A model generated the notes under the pieces. That model saw nothing but the letters and a program-made list of their open reading frames with translations. It had not been told where the DNA came from and did no database searches. A stretch of DNA of 64,000 bases. It comes from Saturnia japonica (lineage: Eukaryota; Arthropoda; Insecta; Lepidoptera; Saturniidae). The position numbers and the translations under genes are program-made. This document shows positions 30,181 to 42,100 of this stretch, in pieces; positions within the stretch are counted from its first letter, which is position 1, and each line of letters begins with the position of its first letter. Location of the stretch: NCBI GenBank assembly GCA_033032175.1, contig CM065324.1, forward strand, positions 3,286,001 to 3,350,000, in the 5' to 3' direction.

Positions 30181-33100
30181 GTGAGTATTTTAAAATATAC
30201 TGTTAGCTAAAGTCAAATTTATTATAGAACCTTGATGCTATTATAATTGATTGTTATTTTAATTTCGTTTTTTTCTTGTTTATGCATGTTCTTTGTGTCA
30301 TATTTATATGATTTCCCTTGTGTGGGACTTTATTGTGACCTCTTAAGTATTACCAAACCGTTTGGTATATCATTCTTTATAGTTATATAAAACTTGCGAC
30401 ATTTTTTCATAGAAATAAGTAAAAAAATCCATATTGGCTTACCTGTCCTTTAATCACGGAGTAAAGTTTTAACATAATTATTACTCTGCTTTAGTTGTTT
30501 TTCACTCGTGAAATTCTCTTATTATTATGACTTTTTGTCACTAGTATTATTTATTTTGTAGTCACTATTTTATTAAATGAAGCATTTTAGTAAATTATTG
30601 ATTACAAAAAAAAAAACAACAGATAAATTAATCACATTAAAATGTAGCCAGTGCAACATCATTTTTTTCTTTAAATTCTAGTTATCTTCAAAACCAGTTT
30701 TTAAAATATTGCTAAGCGTCTCTGTTTTACATTTGAAAAGGTTAAAAAAAGGAAATATCCACCCAAAGACGTTTACATAAAACTATAATCTTATGACATG
30801 ATAATATTATGTTTAGGTATAATAAATATTATAACAAAAACAGATTAATTCTTATTTCCCTTATTAACTAGACTCTAATTACTATATAAGATCGATATTA
30901 CAGAAAGATGCTATGCTTAGATGGTTTGGGCATGTGGAGAGGATGGCTGAAAGAAGAATTACTAGACAGATTTGTAATGGGAACGTTGGAAGAGGAAGGC
31001 CTAGACGAAAGTCGCATCGAATTTTAGTCAAAATTACTCGTTTTTTTACTATTTAACACATTTCACTATTTTATATAGACAAATCATCTCAATCGAGTCT
31101 TGGCACGTTTTTTACAGCGTGAGGTTTTGTGGGATATCACTTCTTTTTGTAGTTTATTATGAAGGTTTTCAATATCTTCTACAGTTTGGTTGGACTCCTT
31201 GAGTTCCACATCAGGTACTCCAGGTTTGCCATCAGAATACGCTTATCAAATTATTCAATATTTTTTACTAAGGCGGCATTTCGATATCAGCTAATGGTTT
31301 GGCTGGGTTCTTGGGTTTTATAACAGGGTATCATGGTACTCCATATCTTTGATAGTTTTCTCTTTATGACGTTGTCTCTGTCTTCTTGCATTGACCGAAG
31401 TGAGATTAAGGGAAATATTGTAAGTTTTAACACTTCCCGTGTACAAAATTTCATAAGCGTCGGTGAAGCTGTTTTTGATTTAAATCTGGACATACACACA
31501 GATAATTTTTTCAAGGCTATATTTGTGATCAGTGTGTCATTCGTGTTTGATATCCACTGAGAAATTTGAAAAAGAATTACGTGTACAGACAAAAATACAC
31601 ATTCATAAAATACATGTACTGACTGAATTGATTAACGAATCTCTGTTATTTACAGATAAGTTTACTCATTCCAATTTTAATACTAGCGCCTGCTACACAA
31701 GCACAAAACCTGCCCGAGTCACCATGTCGCGGTGTGTTCGACTACGAACCCCTTGGAACAGAACCCGGACGATGGTACGGTGTGATACGATTGTTTACGA
31801 ATACTCCGCTACGTGCTTTGTGGTTAAGCATCGAGTTAGACAGTAAAGCGGATCTGCTTGGTGTGAGTATAGAAAATATTCCCAGTTTATTATCAGAAAA
31901 AATAATCTTATTAGCTAGGTACAGTGCCAAAAGTATAAAATGGAGCAACAGTGTGCCACTGGGCACATAACCTGTATTACCACTATTTAGACTTCACCAT
32001 CATGATTGGCTCTAAATTGGAATTGAGTTCGTAAATTGCCACAAGTATCCTATTCATTGAGACCATTCCAATGACCCTAAACACGATATCTTTGTTGTAA
32101 GTTGGTGTGAAGTTAGGTATTCTACAGATTCCCGATGATCATGCATCATCTGGTCATGGTTGCCTTGTTCTTCTGTTATCTCTTTAATGATACCGAAACA
32201 GAATTTCGACACGATCAGACCTGTGGAAGATGCTCACATCTATTTATCTACTAGGAAAGAGCTGATAATCTTCAAACGGTTAAGAACAACCTTTCAAACA
32301 ACAAAAAAAACTGAATCAAAATTGGTTCAGCCGTCAGAGAGCTATGATGCCAGAGGCAGATACATCGATACACAGACACGCAGGTACACACGTTAAATTT
32401 ATAACATCCCTTTTTTAAGCAGGGGGTTAAAAAAGTCGCATGTAAAATGTTGCACTAAAATTCAACCTTGTAATTTCACTGTCATCGCACCCGAAGAAGT
32501 TTCACTTCAATATCCTTCAGTCACTAATAAAACAGCTATGAACTCAAATACATTGATGATAAAATCTAACAAGGTCGAGAAAAAATTAGCTCTAAGATCC
32601 GGTTTCGATATTGATGTTTTGAAAACCCAGTACAATGATGCAACGCCTGAGTAGGTAGAAAACCTTAATAGGTACATATGTGATGAAATAATTATTGTTT
32701 AATAAAAAGATTTTCTTCTTCAGAATTGGATCGGCGGTGTTACTTCGAAAGACAACATGAACTATAAAATAGAAAACACCCAAATTATGATAAAACCCGG
32801 TCCACCTTTTGACGTACGTATCTTCGTTCAATATAATGTTCTGAACAGAGCACCAAAACTCCAGTCGATCAAGTTCAATGGCAGGGAGATTTGCAACGCT
32901 GGTAGTGTAGAAACTGGTTTTGTATCGCCTGACAATGCTGGGCTTACGAACGCACCACCAACGCAGTCTACTACAGAGATAACTAAAATATTCACCACAT
33001 CATCAAGTAAACCAACGCCACCTGTTCAACCGCCAAGGCAAGTTTCCGATTTAATTAATTTTTTTTAAAGGTTTTATAGCAATTGTAGTGGTACACGACG

Positions 33101-36100
33101 TCTATTGACTTGAGTTCTAATCCCTACAAATCTTCCTTCCTTCTACAAATCCTTTCGCAATGAGTTTATAAGGAAAAAATCATGATGACACCGTAGCATG
33201 GTGGTGGGATATATTCTAATGCCCGCCTGGCTAGCTTCCACCTGTCGCCAAGCACTTATAGATGTGTTCCGGTAGCTGCACTTGAGAGCTAGTTCTAGCC
33301 AATTAGGACACTGCTTCAGAAGTAGATGAACAGTTTTTGGAATTCTAAGGTCTTTAATAAATGATAAAACCAGATATGTTTTTCACAGTGAAGTGACACC
33401 AGATATCGTCGTCAAAGCTTCTGAGGTGAGTACCCTAGATATTATTCTTCCATTCTTTTCCATTCAATTTCTCTGCAATATAAAATACACCTTCTAAACA
33501 ACCAAAATATAAAAAAACATTGATACCTTGGGATGTACCGTTCACGGAAAGTAGCCGTATTAACAGTGTTAGGTGTTATTATTATTTAAGTCACAAGTTG
33601 CTTAATAAATGGTCAAGAAAAATATAAATATGAAGTGATCTTGACATATGAGCGCATATCAAATATTCATGGCGTTTATTTCAGATATTTATCTTGTTTT
33701 CTTGCAATTCCCTTCAAATTTTCAGATACAATGTGGAAAAGTAATCAATGAATCCCCATTAGTTGTACTAGGAAAAAAAACCTTGGAAGGACAGTGGCCG
33801 TGGCAGATAGCTCTCTATGAAACGAAGGTTAGTTGATAAATCTTCTCAAGCGGTCTATCTCTTGATCCTTATATTAAGGTTTTTGCCCATAACAACTAAA
33901 AGCTTAAATTTATGATTAGTATCTGCTGCGCTCCAGCGGAGACCAATAAATAATTTATCTAAAACTAGAGGACTATAATATTATATAGGTCTCATGATGC
34001 AGTCTTAGTTATTTGTACTATTGAGCCGAGAGGTCGCAGGTTTGATCCCAGTACATGCCTGATTTTAGTGCGATGAGGGTATTTGTGTGTGTGAAAAGTT
34101 CTGTCCTAATATTTATATTTTATAATTTGTAACAAAACAGGAGTAAAGATATCGTTAAAAACAGTCACCGTAATGCTATTAGTAATGCAATGCAATGGAA
34201 GCTATTAAGTATATAAAAATATTCACTAATCCTTAAGTCCACTGTGTTTGCATCAACCATGTTTTCTTTAAACTATAGATATGCTTGTGTTTGACCACTT
34301 CCTCGCCTGATCGTAAGTGATGATGTGGTTTATGATGGAGTATGCTTGCTTAAAAGGTATTCACTCGAGACTTGAAGATACCCAGATTGTAATTATCGGG
34401 AAATACAAAATCCGGCAGTATTTTACTCTTTAGCGGTGCGCATGATAAATGTGCTTGCAAAACGGTTTGTGCACACTGGCGGAATATCAATCATATATCG
34501 ATGACGCTTCAATGTGTCTCATGCCTTCCGATGGTGGAAGGGATAGGGGAATTAAACTGTGATATTTTATCGCACACTCGCCGAAATGTGTCCGGTAAAA
34601 AACCGATAAAGACTGCCTCCAATTGGTACTTGGGCGATCCGTCCCAAAGGTGAGAGCAGTACTCCATGCACGATCGGACTTGTGCTTGATATAGATCATG
34701 CAGCTGACCCGGCGTGAAGTACCGTCTCACCTTTGCAAGGATACTTAGCCTTTTGGTAGCCAAGGAGCACAAATTGAAGGTTGAAGACAACGGAACGCCT
34801 AGAAGTTCCAGATGATCTGTTATCGGAACGGACATATCTCAGAAGGTGGCTTAAAGTATTGAAACGATTATTAGTAACATTTAATTACTTGTTCATGATG
34901 AAAATGGTTGCATGGCACATGCCAAATGTTTATTTTTAGATGTAGCTTAATTTAAATTGGAACTTGTTTTTACGATCGTCGACTATTTTTTGGAACTAAA
35001 TAAAATCTATAATACCGTCGTGCTTTAAATCAGTTGAGGGTTGTGTAAGCTGTGGAAAGATAAAAATAAAAGTAACCTTTAACAACATTAAATGAATGAA
35101 TCATTAAAGGTCTAACGCCAAACAACAAGATTAATAAAATAATTCTTCCAGTAAATTTTCTAAGTTGCGCGTTGCTGCAGTAAAAATGTAGGAATTACGT
35201 CAATATGTGTATTTATTGGAAATTAAAAAAGAAATTAATAAATGAAATGTGCAACGGTATTCGAATAAATTTTCGAATCGTACGATTAATTTGTCTATTC
35301 ATTGATTTTATTATTTTGTTGTTCCACTTTAGTTTTAACTACCATAGAAAGTAACGCTGCACGTATACTAAGAAAAAAAATTGGCCTAATTTGTAGTATT
35401 ATTCATTGTCATAGTTATTTAGGACGTGCAAATTTTTATTAGAACTTTTATCAGTATCATATTTTTTTTTATAATGACTGACACTCGAAATGCGTGGTTT
35501 TAGTTTATATCGTAATTTGCACATTCTAACAATTTACGTTCTATGGACACTTCATGCAGCATGATGAACAAATAATAATAATAACTTAACTTTGCCTATT
35601 GTATTCTAAGCCAATCGTTTTTAAATAGTAAAGCTGACATGCACTATTTTTAACTGTCCCAAAACAGATCGCAGACAGTAAGTTTATTTGCGGAGGAACT
35701 TTACTCACACACCGGCATGTGGTCTCAGCCGCTCACTGCACCACGCACGAACACTCAAGACGTTTAAAAAACGTAAACTCTCTAATTGTATTCTTGGGTA
35801 AACACAATCTACAAACAACTATCTACGGAGTTCAGATCAAATTCGTGAGTATTGATATTGTGTTTTTTTTTTCTATAGTCCTAAAGTAACACTGACTCTT
35901 CTGTGACTGATGGTAAGCGTAGTACAATTCGAAATGCTTACGTCCATCTAGACTTTAGAGGTTGACCTCTTGTCAATTGGATATATATTGACTGATCCTG
36001 AAACCATGTAAGAGATGTTGGGTACAGAGTAATTGAAGTGAAACTTCTTTATCGACGTATGGGAGAAATTTTGTAGCAATCGTCACGTTTTTCGGTTACG

Positions 36101-39100
36101 CGCCATGTTGCTTTTTTTTATCAAAGTTTAGTATAGTGACGTAAAGAATATAATGTAATATATTGTAATAATAACAACAATATATTAGTTTTGAAGTTTG
36201 GTTTGAAATAAGAATAACAATATATTAATTTGAAAGTGATAAAATAAAAAGACTTATTCAAATTTAAGTGAATTTACAAGAAAAGTGAGAGTGATTATAT
36301 ATTTCGTTTTATAAATTCAACACGTATGAGCATGATTTTAATATTTATTTGAGGTTAACCTCACTTTTTGATTGTAAGTATCAGTGAATGTATATAAATC
36401 TGTTAAAATTAGCAAGTATTAATAAATATGACTGTAAATCTAGTGAACATTATTAACTCTAAAAACAATAAAAAATATAAATTAAATAATAATTTAAAAA
36501 TAAAACAAAACACGATTAGAAAATAAAAATATGTATACGTACATCTTTTATAATTATTCGTTTTTAATGATTTATTTATTCAAAAAAATTGTTTTTCTTA
36601 AGGCTTAAGCCTTATCTACCCCATTTTCGTGAAGTTGCAAATAGTAGAAAAACGATATGTCGTAAAGAAGTTTCACTTCTTACCTGTGTACTCTGGTACA
36701 CACACACATTTTTACTTTTATATTTTTCTCTACTTGGGGCAGTCCGACTGGTTACCTCCACCCTATAGAAGATCACATCCTAATAACCTTGTGTTGTGTC
36801 TCTACGGCGAGTAGGGTTTCCAGAGCCCTTTGGGTAAGGGGGGGGGGAACAGATAAATGTCTTTGGAGATTTATCTCTACTTGGGGCAGTACGACTGGTG
36901 GAATACCGTTACCTTACAGAAGATCGCTGCCAAATAACATTGTGTTGTGTTCCTTCGGTAAGTAGGATTTCTGGAGTTCCTTGGGGAGATGGTTCAAGGT
37001 CAGCAAGGCGCTAGTGATACCTATGGTATTATATGTGTTGGGTACGCAGCACGTCACACGCGGCGATAGGGCGAGTGACGTCAACCCGGGTTGGACGGGT
37101 TTGTTAATCTTATAGGATTTCTAAAAAATCCTATAAGACGCCGGATGCCCGCCTCGTGGCGATTATTCTTGCCGATCCGAAGTGCTCGATACGGGGTCCT
37201 GAGGTGTGCGATATCGCACAAGCTCACTCGAAAATGAAACAAAACTTTCACTAACAAACGTAACCGAGCCGACCGATCTGTCTATGTAACCGCGAATCTT
37301 CAATGTGTTCCGTAGTGGCGCTAGTGTCGATAAGTTGTTCCAAGTTCCGATGAATTCCCGTAGTGGCGCTAGTGTCGATTGTTGTCGCAAGGTTCCGATG
37401 AATTCCCGTAGTGGCGCTAGTGTCGATGGTTGCAAGGTTCCGTTGATTCCCGTAGTGGCGCTAGTGTCGATGGTCTTCTTTTGTAGGCGGTCGGAGGTCG
37501 GTCGGTTAGTGCCCAGCAACGCCGCGGGATTGAGAATGAAGACTGCGGCGTTACCGTAAAGGGAGCCCCTTGCGCTCGGGCAAAAGGTGCTCCATTTCAA
37601 TTTGATTTTCATTATGGTCGGCTCGGTTTTCCGTCTATATTTATTTAATTATTAAACCTATGTACAAACTTCTTACGCCTAATTATTCTATATTGTATTC
37701 CCTATCTATAAACATAACTTATTCTATACTTAATCCATACTACGCGCCCGTATAAACGAAATACCCGGTCCCGAACACAGATCGATACATTCTTTACATA
37801 GTTTCGGGACGCGGGCCGAGCGCGTACATATATAAATTATTATTCTATCTTAAATCTATGGGGGAATAATTAGACAATTATGTACAATATTTATTTATAG
37901 TCCTTATAGCTACTTATCATCTATTCTACGCTAAATCTATATGTATTGTCAATATTCTATATCTATGTGTTCTTTATTCCGTAATTCTATATATAACATT
38001 CTGTATTCGATAATTTATCTATTCTGTAACATAATATAATAATTCTATATAAATCTATTTCATTATGTCTTGTATGAGGCGACGCCGCTGTCGCCAACAA
38101 TATGGTACGGTAGCTCCTTAGCATCAGGCGGGACGTGGATAGTTTGCTACATTAGCTGAATTTAATATTAAAAACACGACAAACCAAAACAGAGAGACAC
38201 TGTGACGGTGATACCATGTGCATGGTAGTCGCAATACAGTCGGATACAATTTTCTTGTCCTATTACGTCATAAATTCTGCTAACATATTACACAAGCAGT
38301 CTGCCCCTCAGAGAGTATCACTTGCCTCAGCCGTCCGTCCTCAGCCTCTCTTAACACCAGACGCCTTCCCGATTTTCTCTTGCGCTTCCGCGCTTCGCGC
38401 ACCTACTCAACCCGTCAACCCTCTTGTTCCATAAACCCCTCCGCCCAAACCGCAACCTCTTAAGGCTCAGTCCCCTTCGGCCTCCGAAGGCATTATTATC
38501 ACTACAAAATACGATCTGTCTCTTCCTCGTAAAGCTTTTTCTACTTTCTGAACTTGTGTTCACCGCGTTTACTCATAAAACTCATATCGGTATATCAAAG
38601 AGAGAGCATTCCACTTCGCACTAAGACTATTCGAAGAGTTTAATATATTTTTATAGGACAGTCTGCTTGGACACTGTTTCAAACTCAGTTTCTCGAGATA
38701 TTTGGTAACAAAAGCCTCGGCTTTACAATAAAATTGTTCATTTAAAAGACGGTTGCAGAATGATCAAATATTAGTGCATCCTTAATTTAAGAAACGGTTG
38801 CCGATTGGTCATGTATTAATGCACCCTTAATTAAAAGAAGTTGAAAAAGTGTTAGTGCATTCATAATTTCATTGCAGTTTGAGCAATTATTAGTGCTTCC
38901 TTAATTTAAAAGACTGTTGCAAGTTGAGCAAATATTAGTGCACCCTTAATATAAAAGATTGTTGCAGGTTAAACAAGTATTAGTGCATCCTTAATTTAAA
39001 ATATGGTTGCAGGTTGAGCAAGTATTGGTGCATCCGGAATACGACCCCGCAATTTATTACCACGATATCAGCATCATGACCTTGTTGGAGAAAGTTTCGT

Positions 39101-42100
39101 ACACAAATAGAGTGCAACCAGCGTGCTTGTGGCCGGAAAATTTGATTCCGTTGTCCAATGTTATTGGGCAGAAAGGATCGGTATGATATTTTTTTTTTAA
39201 TTTGTGAATGTAAATTTCGAATACTAGCAAGATGAAACTGCTATTATTGATTTTATAAGTTCACTAGTTTTGTCCAGTGACTTCGTCTTCGTGTCGTACT
39301 ATGTCCTTGTCCAGGTACCCGGTTATATTTTTGTGATCGGGTCTGAGGATTAGTCGAAGAAAGGCAACAAAGAAATAGAATTGCTTTCGTATCTATAATA
39401 GTGATAGATAATATAGTATGATAATAATAATAATGATAATATAATATGATAGGTCGTGAATAGTGAGGATGAATTTACTTTACTGTACTTCATAGAACTT
39501 TTGTTAGTGCACTGGAAAGCTTAATGGTATAAAGCTAACTAGCGAAATGATGGAGAAATAACTGTCATTATAGGTACTGTAAAAAGAAGAACTTGTAAAA
39601 AAATAATAAGGAAAAAGGTATTTATTGAAATACCAACTGATTTTGATTGGATCAATAAACATGAAACATAATAGCCGCTCCACACTGCACGCGCGAATTG
39701 TGACGTTTTTGTTGCAAATACAGTGTGAAGCGTGGCGTGAAATTTCCTGGATCCATACTTGCAATTTTTCGCGGTTGTTTCACAGTAGCACATATAGTTT
39801 GCGCACTCAGCCAAGACGAACGAAGATGCTGTTGTGAGCAGCCTATTGTTTAACACATTTGGGTAAAGAAAAAAGCAAATTAAGAATTGTAATCCAGAAT
39901 TGTGAAATCCTAATTCTCTAGATACACTCATTTTAATGTATAATAATATTAATTGGGAACGTGCGAGCGTAGAGTGTAGTCATGTTCACACTTCGTCACG
40001 CGTTCAAGACTTCTTTAACGTAGGCTAAATAACTAATAAAAGTGGTGACCGCGGCACAAGCCTGCGAATAATATGCGAATCCACTCAATATTCATATTTG
40101 AAGCGTTGTTCTCGCCGTCGTGCGTGATTTGCCTGTGAGTGTAGAGTGGCTTTAAAAATTAAGGGAATAGCAAAATTTTGTATACTTAAACAAATTTTTG
40201 TTTATAGGTAGTCGGCTGGGGATATGACATAACAGGCGTTCTTACGGAAGAGCTAAATCTTGTAGAGATGCAAGTAGTCTCTACAGAGACCTGTCTGAGA
40301 TCTAAAAACGATTTCTACAATCGTTTTACTTCTAATTACAGCTATTGCGCTGGGAATAATGATGGTAAGTGTATTATGATTAAAAAAAAATATTCTAGCA
40401 TGGCAACGGTATAAACCGAAAACATTGATGGACATCTAGGGATCTTTCGTCAGTCGTTGCTGCAATGTGTGTGTGCATTAATAGAAACTGGATATGCACC
40501 GGTTGATCCTGAAACTCGACGCGAATAATCATTATAACGGACAGTCGAGCTGTATATCCCTATCATCCCCCTTTTCCTTTCCTCGTTCTTTACTCAGCAG
40601 GGTGCACCACGTGCAGGCGAGGTTGGATTGAGTGATGCGTGCATTGATGCGTTAATATAATAATTAGAAGTAGCCGCTTGATTTACTACTGGATAATTTT
40701 CAATATAGAGTGACCCCTTTAGTTGTGGTGTTCATATCTAAAAATTTAGACACTGGCATCGGCCAGTTAAAAGATTAGTTGATCTTTTCTTCCTGCCCTT
40801 ATCCCACAATAGGTGGGGTCGGTACGACACGCTTTCTTGTTCTATTGTAGCCTATTACTCAACATCTATGCACTCACTACCCGTACACTCATATCCTCTT
40901 TCACACAGTTCATCAAAGTTTTTTTAGGGTGCCTTCCTGTATTACCGCTTACTATCATCTACATTGTTTATTTCGCCCCCTGATTTTCATCCTTTCGTAT
41001 AAAATGTCCATACCAGCATCATCTTCCATTCTTAAATTTTTCCGTCACTGGTGCTACTTTCAGGATTCCTCTAATATACGCATTCCATAATCTATGTATT
41101 CTACAATTAGTTGATAATGTTTGAAATATTTATAGTGCTCGTGCATGTCTGATTTACGACCACCATACAAGGCAAAAAACCTTACCTAGTTGAGGGTCTA
41201 TAACTCCAGGATACATTCAATTACTTGTTACAGCACGAGCACAGTCAATAATATTTCTGGTCTTGGTGACCACCATTGCTCTGGGATTAAACAGTACTTA
41301 CTGACAAGGGCAATGTAGTTCTTTTGACAGAACGGAAAAAATAATTAAACCCGAATTAGTTTCGCTGATAATAAACACTAGAAAATGATCGTTAGGAATA
41401 AAATCAAATACAGAAATATTTTATAATATTAGACGAAACGACAACTCACTACGATAGCTCGATAGATAATTGCGGTGCCTCACCTTTTGTTCTAGTAAAT
41501 TATATATTTTGAGTCTACCCTCATTACGGTCAAATTTGTTTTTGATGTGAAGGCGCGTTTTGAAAGGAGTAAAATCATTGTAATGGGATGTCGCTAAGTG
41601 CCATTCGGTTGGCGTTGCATTTTTTTTCAATTCAAAGGTACCCTCTCTTCATTTATACTGAACGTTTCTCTCTCTACTACACACATTCACTACTTCACGT
41701 GTCTGTTACTGTATCAGGGCGGTTTCTTGTGCTAACCTCATAGGTTATTCGTTAATATCAGTAAGATTAAATTAATTTAACAATACTGTAAAACAAAATT
41801 TAAACTTATAATATATCATTTTAATATATTTCAATTGTGAATTCGAAAAATAAAATAATCAAATATCATTGAAAACTATTTTTTATGAATAACTATTTAC
41901 AGGTTTGTTATTATTGTTTATATTTATTAATATTTCAATATGAAATATTATTCAAATTATATATTTAACATCTGATCAGGCTTCACATTTTTTTAATTCA
42001 AATTTTATTTATATTTAAAAAAAAAACTTTATTTATTTATAATATTTATCTTTTTATTTTTGGTATAATCAGGATCTTCGGTGTGCAATGGGGACAGCGG

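Noticed and set aside
38742..39012. Regular 45-bp repeats as a CRISPR-like array
   Set aside because: Units are contiguous and wholly similar with no unique spacers, and the last unit is the start of a protease exon in an insect gene.
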